In this document: positions 35,004-43,472 of the stretch, in pieces
How the letters are laid out: each line of letters starts with the position of its first letter
Position numbering within the stretch: the first letter of the stretch is position 1
Translations under genes and position numbers: made by a program
The notes under the pieces: generated by a model
Databases searched by the model: none
Told to the model about the DNA's origin: nothing
What the model saw: only the letters and a program-made list of their open reading frames with translations
Assembly (NCBI GenBank): GCA_019454205.1
Contig: CP075369.1
Location: forward strand, 1,488,001 to 1,552,000
Length of the DNA stretch: 64,000 nt
Direction of reading: 5' to 3'
Origin: Xanthobacteraceae bacterium
GTDB taxonomy: Bacteria > Pseudomonadota > Alphaproteobacteria > Rhizobiales > Xanthobacteraceae

Positions 35004-36484
35004 TAGAGGCCTGCGACCACCGTCCTGATCGCGGGCAGCAGGTCTTCCGAGATCATACCCGGCCCCGCCACGCGCGCCGCTTCCCCGTGCATCCACACCG
35101 CCGCATTGGCGGCGTCGAAGCCGGTCATGCCGTGCGCCAGCATGGCGACGATTATGCCGGCCAGCACGTCTCCGGAACCGGCGGTACCAAGCCATGGCGG
35201 CGCGTTGTCGGAGATCGTGGCGCGGCCATCGGGGGCCGCGACTACCGTATCGGCGCCTTTCAGCACGATGACGGCGCGAAGAAACTTCGCCGCCGCGCGC
35301 ACCCGCTCCACTTTCGATTCAATTCCAAGGATTTCGGCTGAGTCGCTCCCAAAGAGTCTCGCGAACTCCCCTTCATGGGGCGTCAGGATCGCACGAATTC
35401 GATTCAGTTTCAGGAGCTTCGCCAGTTTTCCGGACTCTCCTGTGAAACTTGAAATGGCATCGGCGTCGAGCACCAGCGGCCGCCCGGTTTTTCCGGCAGC
35501 CTCGATGGCGGCGACGGTCGCCTTGCCGACGCCCTGCGCGGGACCGAGCAGCACCGCATTCATCCGCTTGTCGGCAAGCAGCTTCTTCAGGCCCGCCGCA
35601 CCGCTCGCTTCTCGAACCATCACCGCCGTCAGGCTGGCGGCAAGAACCGGCACGGCCGCCTTCGGCGCCGCCACGGTCACCAGCCCTGCCCCGGCACGCA
35701 GCGCCGCCGTGGCGGCGAGCCGTGCCGCCCCGGTCGCGTAGGCGGGACCACTGACGACGACCGCGTGGCCGCGCTGGTATTTGTGGCCATCGATACGCGG
35801 CCAGCGCAGCTTGGCCAGAAACTCGTCCGGCGAATTCCGCGTCAGGCGCGAACCGGCCTGCATCACCGCATCGTCCGAAATCCCGATGCCGGCGACGATG
35901 ATCTCCCCCGCATGAACCCGCCCCGGCAACAGCAGATGCCCCGGCTTCATCCGGCAGAAGGTGAGGGTCTTCTTCGCGCGCACGGCTGCGCCGCGAACCT
36001 GGCCCGTCGCGCCGTCGATCCCGCTCGGCAGATCGACCGCGACGACCGGCAACCCGGCGCTGTCCATGCGCTCCACCGCCTCGCGCGCTTCGCCCTCCAG
36101 ATCGCGCGACAGCCCGCCGCCGAACAAGGCATCGACGATGAGACCGAAGCGGGAGAAGTCGGCGTCCGCGACAGGGAGGACTTCCCCGCCCCACCGCCCG
36201 GCGGCAATGGCGGCGTCACCCTTCAGCGCATCCCGCGCGCCCAGCAGAAACAGGGATACCTTCAGGCCGTGCTCGCGAAGCAGACGCGCGGCGACGAAAC
36301 CGTCTCCGCCGTTGTTGCCCGGCCCGCAGACCACGGCGATCTCCGCAACGGATTTGCAGTCCGCGTACACGGCTTCGGCGACCGCAGCCCCGGCCCGCTC
36401 CATCAGTTCTATTCCGGGCGTGCCGTCCTCGATTGTGAGCCGGTCGGCTTCCGCCATTTCGCGGGGGGTGAGGAGTTCGAGCAT
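34982..36484 (-). CDS. nnr: Bifunctional NAD(P)H-hydrate epimerase / ADP-dependent dehydratase
   Basis: A 500-residue metabolite-repair enzyme. The N-terminal YjeF_N domain (about 1-210, with the CGPGNNGGDGFVAARLL motif) epimerises damaged NADHX/NADPHX. The C-terminal ribokinase-like domain (about 220-495) dehydrates the S-epimer using ADP; its GTAGSGDVLAGI motif is intact. Both activities therefore look functional. It converges with the NUDIX gene and diverges from glnB. Confidence 0.95.
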   Translation of the reverse strand: MLELLTPREMAEADRLTIEDGTPGIELMERAGAAVAEAVYADCKSVAEIAVVCGPGNNGGDGFVAARLLREHGLKVSLFLLGARDALKGDAAIAAGRWGGEVLPVADADFSRFGLIVDALFGGGLSRDLEGEAREAVERMDSAGLPVVAVDLPSGIDGATGQVRGAAVRAKKTLTFCRMKPGHLLLPGRVHAGEIIVAGIGISDDAVMQAGSRLTRNSPDEFLAKLRWPRIDGHKYQRGHAVVVSGPAYATGAARLAATAALRAGAGLVTVAAPKAAVPVLAASLTAVMVREASGAAGLKKLLADKRMNAVLLGPAQGVGKATVAAIEAAGKTGRPLVLDADAISSFTGESGKLAKLLKLNRIRAILTPHEGEFARLFGSDSAEILGIESKVERVRAAAKFLRAVIVLKGADTVVAAPDGRATISDNAPPWLGTAGSGDVLAGIIVAMLAHGMTGFDAANAAVWMHGEAARVAGPGMISEDLLPAIRTVVAGLYQRAVRA

Positions 36485-36526
36485 GGCAATGCCTTAGCAC
36501 GGCGCTTCTGCCTTCGTGTTCCGCGC

Positions 36527-36602
36527 TTTGCCTACGAAGCGCGCTCCCGGAAACGGACCGCGCCAGCTTGGCTGCCTATTGCATGGGCAATTTGCCTACG
36601 AA
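36527..36602. repeat. Direct repeat TTTGCCTACGAA (two copies, 64 bases apart)
   Basis: Exact copies of the 12-mer TTTGCCTACGAA at 36527-36538 and 36591-36602, both upstream of the glnB promoter. Between them at 36578-36591 is the inverted repeat ATTGC-ATGG-GCAAT. The function is unknown; regulator binding is possible. Confidence 0.6.
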
Positions 36603-36690
36603 ATAGTCGCGACAAGTCGGGCCGCATAAAGAGAATGGTAGCCGAGGCCGCAAATCCTTGCGGAATCTCATGATCATTGCGGGACGGGGC

Positions 36691-36706
36691 TGGCACGAGA
36701 CCTGCT
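36691..36706 (+). promoter_or_regulatory. Sigma-54 (RpoN) promoter of glnB
   Basis: The sequence TGGCACGAGACCTGCT matches the RpoN -24/-12 consensus TGGCACG-N4-TTGCW, with the essential GG and GC separated by the required ten bases. Expected initiation is near 36717, about 55 bases before the glnB ATG. It implies NtrC-type activation under nitrogen limitation. Confidence 0.82.
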
Positions 36707-36772
36707 AATGCGACCCCGGCTCGAAAGTGCGCGCTTTTCGCGCGACGATGCCCGGGAGAGGAATGGAAGCCA

Positions 36773-37111
36773 ATGAAGAAGGTCGAAGCCATCATCAAGC
36801 CGTTCAAGCTCGATGAGGTGAAAGAAGCGCTGCAGGAAGTCGGCTTGCAGGGCATCACCGTAACCGAAGCCAAGGGCTTCGGCCGCCAGAAGGGCCACAC
36901 CGAACTTTACCGGGGTGCGGAATACGTCGTGGATTTTCTCCCGAAGGTGAAAATCGAAATCGTGCTGACCGACCCGATGGTCGAGAAGGCGATCGACGCC
37001 ATTCGCAAGGCCGCGCAAACCGGCCGCATCGGCGACGGCAAGATTTTCGTTTCCAACATCGAGGAAGCGATCCGCATTCGAACCGGCGAGTCCGGTGACG
37101 ACGCCGTTTAG
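36773..37111 (+). CDS. glnB: Nitrogen regulatory protein P-II
   Basis: A 112-residue PII signal protein that senses 2-oxoglutarate and ATP/ADP and controls GlnE, NtrB and other targets. The T-loop with uridylylation site Y51 (YRGAEY, 46-51) is intact, as is the ATP-binding KGFGRQKGH segment. AGAGGAA precedes the ATG at 36773. It sits 70 bases upstream of glnA, the classic alphaproteobacterial glnBA pair. Confidence 0.96.
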   Translation: MKKVEAIIKPFKLDEVKEALQEVGLQGITVTEAKGFGRQKGHTELYRGAEYVVDFLPKVKIEIVLTDPMVEKAIDAIRKAAQTGRIGDGKIFVSNIEEAIRIRTGESGDDAV

Positions 37112-37138
37112 GATTCAATCAAGCTCATAGCAAAAAGA

Positions 37139-37158
37139 ATTTCCCGGGCCCGGGAAAT
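37139..37158. repeat. 20-base perfect palindrome between glnB and glnA
   Basis: ATTTCCCGGGCCCGGGAAAT is fully self-complementary and lies 24 bases before the glnA start codon. In RNA it would fold into a tight hairpin just upstream of the ribosome-binding site. In DNA it could be an operator. It lacks a T-tract and does not look like a full terminator. Confidence 0.7.
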
Positions 37159-37181
37159 CAAACACGAGGGGAACTACCGCA

Positions 37182-38591
37182 ATGGCTAGCGCTAAGGATG
37201 TCCTGAAACTGATCAAGGATCAGGACGTAAAATACGTCGATCTCCGCTTCACCGATCCGCGCGGAAAGTGGCAGCACGTCACCTTCGACATCGGCATGAT
37301 CGACGAGGAAATCTTCTCCGAAGGTACGATGTTCGACGGTTCATCCATCGCCGGCTGGAAGGCGATCAACGAGTCCGACATGTGCCTGATGCCGGATCCG
37401 TCGACCGCATGCATCGATCCGTTTTTCGCCGAGACCACGCTGTCGATCGTCTGCGACGTGCTGGAACCGACCACCGGCGAACCCTATAACCGCGACCCGC
37501 GCGGCATCGCGAAGAAAGCAGAAGCCTTCGTGAAGTCGTCCGGGGTCGGCGATAACGTCTATTTCGGCCCGGAAGCGGAATTCTTCGTGTTCGACGACGT
37601 GAAGTATGCAGCCGATCCGTACAACACCGGCTTCCGTCTCGACTCCATCGAACTGCCGATCAACTCCTCGACCGAATACGAGTCCGGCAACCTCGGCCAC
37701 CGCATCCGCACCAAGGGCGGCTACTTCCCCGTCCCGCCGCAGGACAGCGCGCAGGACATGCGCTCCGAAATGCTTGGCGCGATGGCGAAGATGGGCGCGA
37801 AGGTCGAGAAGCATCACCATGAAGTGGCTTCCGCGCAGCACGAACTCGGTCTCAAGTTCGGTACGCTGACCACGATGGCCGACCATCTGCAGGTCTACAA
37901 ATACTGCATCCATCAGGTCGCGCACATGTACGGCAAGACCGCGACCTTCATGCCGAAGCCGATCTACGGCGACAACGGTTCGGGCATGCACTGCCACCAG
38001 TCGATCTGGAAAGGTTCGACCCCGCTGTTCGCCGGCGACAAGTACGCCGGCCTCTCGGATACCTGCCTCTCCTACATCGCGGGCATCATCAAGCACGCGA
38101 AGGCGCTGAACGCTTTCACCAACCCGTCGACGAACTCCTACAAGCGTCTGGTGCCGGGCTACGAAGCGCCCGTGCTGCTCGCCTACTCCGCGCGCAACCG
38201 CTCGGCGTCGTGCCGCATCCCGTTCACCTCGAACCCGAAGGCGAAGCGCGTCGAAGTGCGCTTCCCCGATCCGATGGCCAACCCGTATCTCGCCTTCGCC
38301 GCGATGCTGATGGCCGGTCTCGACGGCATCAAGAACAAGATGGATCCGGGTTCGGCAATGGACAAGGATCTCTACGATCTGCCGCCGAAGGAGCTGAAGC
38401 GCATTCCGACCGTTTGCGGCTCGCTGCGCGAAGCGCTCGACAGCCTCAAGAAGGACAACGAGTTCCTGAAGGCCGGCGGCGTGTTCGACGACGACTTCAT
38501 CGAAAGCTACATCGAACTCAAGATGCAGGACGTGGCACGCTTCGAAATGACGCCGCATCCGGTCGAGTTCGAGATGTATTACTCTTACTGA
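37182..38591 (+). CDS. glnA: Glutamine synthetase type I
   Basis: A 469-residue enzyme that makes glutamine from glutamate, NH4+ and ATP, a dodecamer in the GSI-beta class. The MFDGSSIAGW segment, the metal-binding PEAEFFVFD and HCHQS motifs and the adenylylation site Y398 (KDLYDLPP) are present, so GlnE control is expected. CGAGGGGAA precedes the ATG. It is co-oriented with glnB and ends before a strong terminator. Confidence 0.97.
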   Translation: MASAKDVLKLIKDQDVKYVDLRFTDPRGKWQHVTFDIGMIDEEIFSEGTMFDGSSIAGWKAINESDMCLMPDPSTACIDPFFAETTLSIVCDVLEPTTGEPYNRDPRGIAKKAEAFVKSSGVGDNVYFGPEAEFFVFDDVKYAADPYNTGFRLDSIELPINSSTEYESGNLGHRIRTKGGYFPVPPQDSAQDMRSEMLGAMAKMGAKVEKHHHEVASAQHELGLKFGTLTTMADHLQVYKYCIHQVAHMYGKTATFMPKPIYGDNGSGMHCHQSIWKGSTPLFAGDKYAGLSDTCLSYIAGIIKHAKALNAFTNPSTNSYKRLVPGYEAPVLLAYSARNRSASCRIPFTSNPKAKRVEVRFPDPMANPYLAFAAMLMAGLDGIKNKMDPGSAMDKDLYDLPPKELKRIPTVCGSLREALDSLKKDNEFLKAGGVFDDDFIESYIELKMQDVARFEMTPHPVEFEMYYSY

Positions 38592-38641
38592 GGGGTTCCT
38601 CCCGGCTGTGCGGTTGGGGGATCGCACAGTCCAACTTCAAG

Positions 38642-38669
38642 GGGCGCTTCGCGAGAAGCGCCCTTTTTG
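38642..38669 (+). terminator. Rho-independent terminator of glnA
   Basis: Stem GGGCGCTTC / GAAGCGCCC with a four-base loop, followed by TTTTTG, 51 bases after the glnA stop. Confidence 0.9.
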
Positions 38670-38761
38670 TTTGTGCAGGAGTTTTTACAACGACAGCTTG
38701 ACCGTACGGTCACCGCTATCCGTATGCCGGACTCAGGCAGCCGGGACGAAACCCGTCAGAT

Positions 38762-38980
38762 TCAGATAAAGAGAACCAGCAGCGCCGAGAAGATCGACAG
38801 CGAACGCACGCGGCCCCAGAAACCTCTCGCCTGCTTGCGCGCGAGATAGTCGCGTACCAGCGCGCGGTGCAATTCGTCGGCGGATTGGTGGACACAGGCC
38901 AGTGCGCTGCCGGCTCCGCGCGCCAGATGCTCGAGGCGGCTGATTTCGGCGGCGGAATCGCGGGACACGGCACTTGTCAT
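38762..38980 (-). CDS. Small hypothetical protein with C-terminal membrane segment
   Basis: A 72-residue frame: a polar, partly helical N-terminal part (SRDSAAEISRLEHLARG) and a hydrophobic C-terminal helix (SLSIFSALLVLFI) that could anchor it in the membrane. It starts 25 bases after the diguanylate cyclase stop on the same strand and may be co-transcribed. No family is recognised and its ribosome-binding site is weak. Confidence 0.45.
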   Translation of the reverse strand: MTSAVSRDSAAEISRLEHLARGAGSALACVHQSADELHRALVRDYLARKQARGFWGRVRSLSIFSALLVLFI

Positions 38981-39005
38981 GCCGGAAAGCGTAAGGCCGG
39001 GACGG

Positions 39006-40241
39006 TTAACGACTGGTAACCGCGAGCGCTTCCGCGTCTGCCGCAGCAATTTCGGCATCAGGCACGATCGACGGCGTAAGGTCTTTCGCGGCGCCGCGGA
39101 CATAAACACGGTTCCGCCCGTTCTCCTTCGCCGCGTACAGGGCTTGGTCGGCTTCGCCCAGCAGCGTGTCCACCTCATCCTGGTAGTTCGTGGTGGTCGA
39201 AACGCCGATACTGACGGTGCCGTTGATTTCGATGCCCTCGACATTCACGGCGGCCGCCATGAACGCAAGCCGCACGCGTTCGGCCGCGATCACGGCGGAG
39301 CGCTCGTCGGTATTGGCTAGAAACGCCGCGAACTCTTCGCCTCCGAGGCGGCCGAACACGTCGGTCTGACGAAGCGTATTGCGCGCGGTCGTCGCCAGCA
39401 GCTTGATGACCTTGTCGCCGACCGGATGGCCGAAGCGGTCGTTGATCGACTTGAACTTGTCGATGTCGAACATGAGGATCGCCATCGGCTTGGTCGGCCG
39501 CACTTCACGCGCGAGAATCTGCTTCGCGGCTTCTGTGATCGCGCGGCGGTTGAATACGCCGGTCAGCGGATCGATCATCGCCGCCTGTTTATGGATGCGT
39601 TCGGTGCGCTCCTTGGCCATTTCCAGCAGGATGAATGCCGCCGCAATCGAATAGAGCAGCGACTCCAGCGCTAGCGTCGCAACCCATCCGTTCGAGAATG
39701 CGCCCGCCAACCGGTCATGCGGCAGCACCATGGTCAACGGAATCTGCGACGGGAATACGACGCCATGCAGCGTAATCACGATCACCGCGGGCCAGCGCGA
39801 ATGCAGCCGTTCGCTACGGCCGTTCCACAACTCGAATGCAGTGAACAGCGTGTAATTCGAGATGATCAGCGAACTGACGACGATGCGGCCCGGCGAGGAT
39901 TCCGCGAAACCCGGAATCTGGCACGCGAGCATCCAGATCACGGCGCCCGCCAGCATCGCGAACGGTTGCACGTTCTTGCCGTCGAACACGCGCGCGCCGC
40001 TCCACGACATGCCGCAGGCGATGAACAGCAACGCGCTCGCGAGATCGATCGAGATCGCGCTGGTAATGAACTGTTGCAGGCTGAGCATTCCTGCGGAAAT
40101 GCCGCCGAGCAGGTACGCCCCGCCCCACCACGCAAGCGCATGGATGCTCCGGTCCTGATACCAGGCGAAGATGAGCAGAACACCAAGGACCGCCGTCACG
40201 AAGATCGAGACGACGACCAGCGTCGGAATATCCAGAACCAT
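39006..40241 (-). CDS. Membrane-bound diguanylate cyclase (GGDEF)
   Basis: A 411-residue protein with about six N-terminal membrane helices (up to about 205) and a GGDEF domain (about 220-385) that makes cyclic di-GMP. The active-site motif is GGEEF (300-304) and the inhibitory I-site RQTD (291-294) stands at the correct distance, so it should be active and product-inhibited. The signal sensed by the membrane part is unknown. It is a clear paralogue of the next gene. Confidence 0.92.
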   Translation of the reverse strand: MVLDIPTLVVVSIFVTAVLGVLLIFAWYQDRSIHALAWWGGAYLLGGISAGMLSLQQFITSAISIDLASALLFIACGMSWSGARVFDGKNVQPFAMLAGAVIWMLACQIPGFAESSPGRIVVSSLIISNYTLFTAFELWNGRSERLHSRWPAVIVITLHGVVFPSQIPLTMVLPHDRLAGAFSNGWVATLALESLLYSIAAAFILLEMAKERTERIHKQAAMIDPLTGVFNRRAITEAAKQILAREVRPTKPMAILMFDIDKFKSINDRFGHPVGDKVIKLLATTARNTLRQTDVFGRLGGEEFAAFLANTDERSAVIAAERVRLAFMAAAVNVEGIEINGTVSIGVSTTTNYQDEVDTLLGEADQALYAAKENGRNRVYVRGAAKDLTPSIVPDAEIAAADAEALAVTSR

Positions 40242-40345
40242 TGCCGTTACTTGTTGCTTATGAGCCGCTTTTCAGTCGCCGAGTATGACGCGATCTTCCT
40301 ACGGAAGCCTCGACGCATTATTTAAAATTGAGAAACCGGTTCCGC

Positions 40346-41686
40346 TCATGCGCTTGCCGGACGGACGCGCGGCTGGGCATTCCACAGCTTGCGGGGGTCG
40401 TCGCCGGCACGGAACGGATCCATATCCGGCTGCGTCGCCGGACTGACGACACGTAGTTGCGCGCCTGCGATAACGGGTTCCCCCAGCGCAGGCACTTCCG
40501 CGCGTACCGCAGTCGAAAGTTTGCCTGCTATTTCCACGCGGTTACGGCCGTTCTTCTTTGCTGCATAGAGCGCTTCGTCGGCGCGCGCGAGCAATCCGGC
40601 AACATCTTCGTCGCCTTCGGCGGATGCCACGGCGACGCCGACGCTTACCGTGGCATCGACGTGCTTTCCGTCGATCTCGGCGGTCGCGACCATCAGCGCG
40701 CGGCGGATACGTTCCGCGGTGGACACGGCAGTGCTCTCGCCTGCGCCGAACAGGAGCGCGCCGAATTCCTCCCCGCCGAGCCGGCCGATCAGGTCGGTCG
40801 AGCGGAATTCCGCGCCCGCCTTCATCGTGAAGATCCGCAGCACTTCGTCGCCAAGCGCATGGCCGAAGCGGTCGTTGATCGACTTGAAGTAATCGAGATC
40901 GAACAGCAGCGCGGTGACCGGCTCATTGGTACGCGAACGCTGGCGCATCCGACGCATCGCCGAGTCGAGGAACGCGCGGCGATTGGGAATGTTGGTCAGC
41001 GGATCGAGCATTGCATTGGTCTTGTGGACCAGTTCGCTCCGCTCTTTCGCCATCGCTAGGATCATGAACGACGACACGATCAGGTAGAGCAGCGACTCGA
41101 GTCCGATGATGCTGAACCACGCCGTCGAGAAGAACGAAGCGCCCGGTGCGAGCGGGAACGCGAACACCAGCCAGACCCGAAGCGCATAAACAAAGCCATG
41201 CACGAACAAGGTAGCGCTCAGCGGCCAGCGCGAAATCAGCGGCTCGATCGAACGTCCGCGCCAGACTTCGCAACCCGTACCGATCGTATAGACCGCGATG
41301 ATGACGGACGAGAGCATAATCCGCGCGTTGACGGAGTCGCTCAGGACCGGAAGCTGGCAAGCGAGGAGCCACAGGATTGCGCCGGCGAGCACGCCGGAAA
41401 GCGGCACGGTGCGGTCATCGAACAGACGCGCGCCACCCCAACCGATGCCAGCCGCGGTTAGAATCAACGCGGTGGCGATGTCGATGGAAAGCACATCGGG
41501 AATTAGCCCGCGCGCGCCAAGCAACGCCGCACCCGCGCACATGACGAAATGGCTGGTGCTCCACCAGCCGAGCGCACGGATTTCGCGGTTCTGATACCAC
41601 GCGAACAACAGCAGAAAGCCGAGAACCATCGTGACGGAGATCGACACGATGAAAAGCGTGCGGATGTCGAGGTCGAGAAACTGCAC
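40346..41686 (-). CDS. Membrane-bound diguanylate cyclase (GGDEF), paralogue
   Basis: A 446-residue protein with the same architecture as its neighbour: six-helix sensor, then GGDEF domain with GGEEF (304-308) and I-site RSTD (295-298). The extra C-terminal tail (about 395-446) is Pro/Ala-rich and has no counterpart in the other copy. The start is GTG at 41686. The pair lies head to tail with 104 bases between, the product of tandem duplication followed by divergence. Confidence 0.92.
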   Translation of the reverse strand: MQFLDLDIRTLFIVSISVTMVLGFLLLFAWYQNREIRALGWWSTSHFVMCAGAALLGARGLIPDVLSIDIATALILTAAGIGWGGARLFDDRTVPLSGVLAGAILWLLACQLPVLSDSVNARIMLSSVIIAVYTIGTGCEVWRGRSIEPLISRWPLSATLFVHGFVYALRVWLVFAFPLAPGASFFSTAWFSIIGLESLLYLIVSSFMILAMAKERSELVHKTNAMLDPLTNIPNRRAFLDSAMRRMRQRSRTNEPVTALLFDLDYFKSINDRFGHALGDEVLRIFTMKAGAEFRSTDLIGRLGGEEFGALLFGAGESTAVSTAERIRRALMVATAEIDGKHVDATVSVGVAVASAEGDEDVAGLLARADEALYAAKKNGRNRVEIAGKLSTAVRAEVPALGEPVIAGAQLRVVSPATQPDMDPFRAGDDPRKLWNAQPRVRPASA

Positions 41687-41816
41687 CGGCGCGGCCTTCC
41701 CGCATTTTTTGCGGCTGCCACTCTTAAGCAGAAGCTCCTACCGAACCGCTCTCCCAATGCCTAAAATTTGAGGGTTCACGGCGGGGAGCGCAACATCTCG
41801 GAACTCCCAAATAAGC

Positions 41817-41842
41817 CGAGGGCGGGATCGCTCCCGCCCTCG
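41817..41842 (-). terminator. Rho-independent-type hairpin after rpsI
   Basis: Perfect eleven-base stem CGAGGGCGGGA / TCCCGCCCTCG with a four-base loop, 26 bases beyond the rpsI stop. On the minus strand it is followed by GCTTATTT, a weak T-rich tail. Confidence 0.7.
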
Positions 41843-41868
41843 CATATTCTCTTTCCTGCCGGTTCGCC

Positions 41869-42345
41869 TTAGCGCTTCGAGAACTGGAAGCTGCGGCGGG
41901 CTTTCTTCTTGCCGTACTTCTTGCGCTCGACCACGCGGCTGTCGCGGGTCAGGAAGCCGCCCTTCTTGAGCACGCCACGCAGCTCCGGTTCGAAGAAGGT
42001 GAGCGCACGCGACAGGCCATGGCGCAGCGCGCCGGCCTGGCCGGAAAGGCCGCCGCCGGAAACGGTGCACACCACGTCGTACTGGCCGGAGCGGTTCGAT
42101 GCGACCAGCGGCTGCTGGATCATCATGCGCAGCACCGGACGCGCGAAGTAGACTTCGACGGTACGCTCGTTGACGAGGATCTTGCCCGAGCCGCGCTTCA
42201 GCCAGACGCGGGCAACCGCGTCCTTGCGCTTGCCGGTCGCGTAGGCGCGGCCCTGCTTGTCGAGCTTCTGAACGTGAACCGGCGCTTCCGGCTGCACGCC
42301 CTTGAGCGCCGAGAGGCCTTCGAGAGACTGAACGGACTCGGCCAT
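41869..42345 (-). CDS. rpsI: 30S ribosomal protein S9
   Basis: A 158-residue S9 protein with an N-terminal extension of about 30 residues typical of alphaproteobacteria. The core begins GRAYATGKRKDAVARVWLK. The basic C-terminal tail (KKYGKKKARRSFQFSKR), which reaches the decoding region, is intact. The ATG at 42345 overlaps the rplM stop (ATGA). Confidence 0.97.
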   Translation of the reverse strand: MAESVQSLEGLSALKGVQPEAPVHVQKLDKQGRAYATGKRKDAVARVWLKRGSGKILVNERTVEVYFARPVLRMMIQQPLVASNRSGQYDVVCTVSGGGLSGQAGALRHGLSRALTFFEPELRGVLKKGGFLTRDSRVVERKKYGKKKARRSFQFSKR

Positions 42346-42809
42346 CACGCGGCCCTCACATTCTTGCGGTTGAGTTTTGCGATGTCGAGCTTCACCGGGT
42401 TCTGCGCTTCGTGCGGGTGCTTGTCGCCCTTATAGACGCGCAGGTTGCCCATGATCTTGCGATGAAGCGGGCCGCGCTTGAGCATGCGCTCGACCGCCTT
42501 TTCGAGCACGCGCTCGGGGAAGCGGCCTTCGATGATCATCTTGGCGGTGCGTTCCTTGATGCCGCCGGGGAAGCCGGTGTGGTGGTAATACACCTTGTCC
42601 TGCAGTTTCTTGCCGGTGAGGACGACCTTCTCGGCGTTGATGACGATGACGTTGTCGCCGCAATCGACGTGCGGCGTGTAGATCGCCTTATGCTTGCCCT
42701 TCAGGCGCATGGCGATGATGGTCGCGAGACGGCCGACGACGAGACCGGATGCATCGATCAGCACCCATTTCTTCTCGACCTCGGCGGGCTTCGCCACAAA
42801 GGTGGTCAT
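42345..42809 (-). CDS. rplM: 50S ribosomal protein L13
   Basis: A 154-residue L13 protein, first gene of the rplM-rpsI operon. GKHKAIYTPHVDCGDNVIVINA and YHHTGFPGGIK are family hallmarks. AAGGAAGAAC precedes the ATG. A well-formed promoter lies 36-64 bases upstream. Confidence 0.97.
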   Translation of the reverse strand: MTTFVAKPAEVEKKWVLIDASGLVVGRLATIIAMRLKGKHKAIYTPHVDCGDNVIVINAEKVVLTGKKLQDKVYYHHTGFPGGIKERTAKMIIEGRFPERVLEKAVERMLKRGPLHRKIMGNLRVYKGDKHPHEAQNPVKLDIAKLNRKNVRAA

Positions 42810-42844
42810 GACGTTCTTCCTTGGATGGGAATTCGTTGGCGCGG

Positions 42845-42873
42845 GTTCTAGGAAAGTCGCGCGGCAGCGTCAA
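42845..42873 (-). promoter_or_regulatory. Sigma-70-type promoter of rplM-rpsI
   Basis: On the minus strand, TTGACG (42873-42868) and TAGAAC (42850-42845) are separated by exactly 17 bases. Initiation is expected near 42838, giving a leader of about 28 bases. Confidence 0.65.
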
Positions 42874-42878
42874 GCGCA

Positions 42879-42904
42879 GGAATTAAATAAAGCTATTTAA
42901 TTCC
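42879..42904. repeat. AT-rich inverted repeat at the UP-element position of the rplM promoter
   Basis: GGAATTAAATA and TATTTAATTCC form a perfect eleven-base inverted repeat with a four-base centre. It spans roughly -41 to -66 relative to the predicted rplM start. An AT-rich block here in a GC-rich genome fits an RNA polymerase alpha-subunit UP element. It could also be an operator or the 3' hairpin of the preceding thioesterase gene. Confidence 0.65.
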
Positions 42905-42948
42905 AATGGCTTATAAATATGGTATTTTGATACCTGCCGCTAAGTGCC

Positions 42949-43383
42949 TTATCGCGGCGGAATCGAATAGGTCGCGACCACATGCGCTGCCGGGTCCTCG
43001 TCGTTGACGCCCCGGATAACGGCCTCGGCCACCACCAGGCGCTTGCCGAGCTTGAGGATCTTGACCTCGCAGAGGAGATCGCCCGGCTGCGGCTTCGAGA
43101 GGAAATTGCATGTAAAACTGGTCGTCACCGCCAGCGCGACCGGCCCGATCACGGCGAGGATCGCGACATAGATCGCGCCGTCCGCAAGGCCCATCATGGT
43201 CGGTCCCGATACCGTGCCGCCGGGACGCAGGTGGCGTTCGCCCGCCGTGAACTGCACCACCGCAGTCCCCGGCCCCACCGAGACGATCTTGTTCGGCTTG
43301 CTTGGGCCATAGGCCTGCGGAAACTCCTTCGCGAGGTATTCGCGCAGTTCCTCGACCGTCATTTTGAGTTGCATGGCAGCCAC
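42949..43383 (-). CDS. PaaI-type hotdog thioesterase
   Basis: A 144-residue hotdog-fold protein of the PaaI/YbgC superfamily, predicted to hydrolyse an acyl-CoA. The RPGGTVSGPTMMGLADGAIYVAI block matches the catalytic helix region of PaaI-like enzymes. GAGGAGGC precedes the GTG at 43383; an ATG three codons later is possible. It diverges from a crotonase gene 89 bases away. Confidence 0.85.
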   Translation of the reverse strand: MAAMQLKMTVEELREYLAKEFPQAYGPSKPNKIVSVGPGTAVVQFTAGERHLRPGGTVSGPTMMGLADGAIYVAILAVIGPVALAVTTSFTCNFLSKPQPGDLLCEVKILKLGKRLVVAEAVIRGVNDEDPAAHVVATYSIPPR

Positions 43384-43472
43384 GAACTTGCCTCCTCACC
43401 CGGACTTTTCTTTTCGGATACAATGCGAAGCAGGAAACGAGAAGCCGCCAACCTGACAAATCAAAACGCCAA

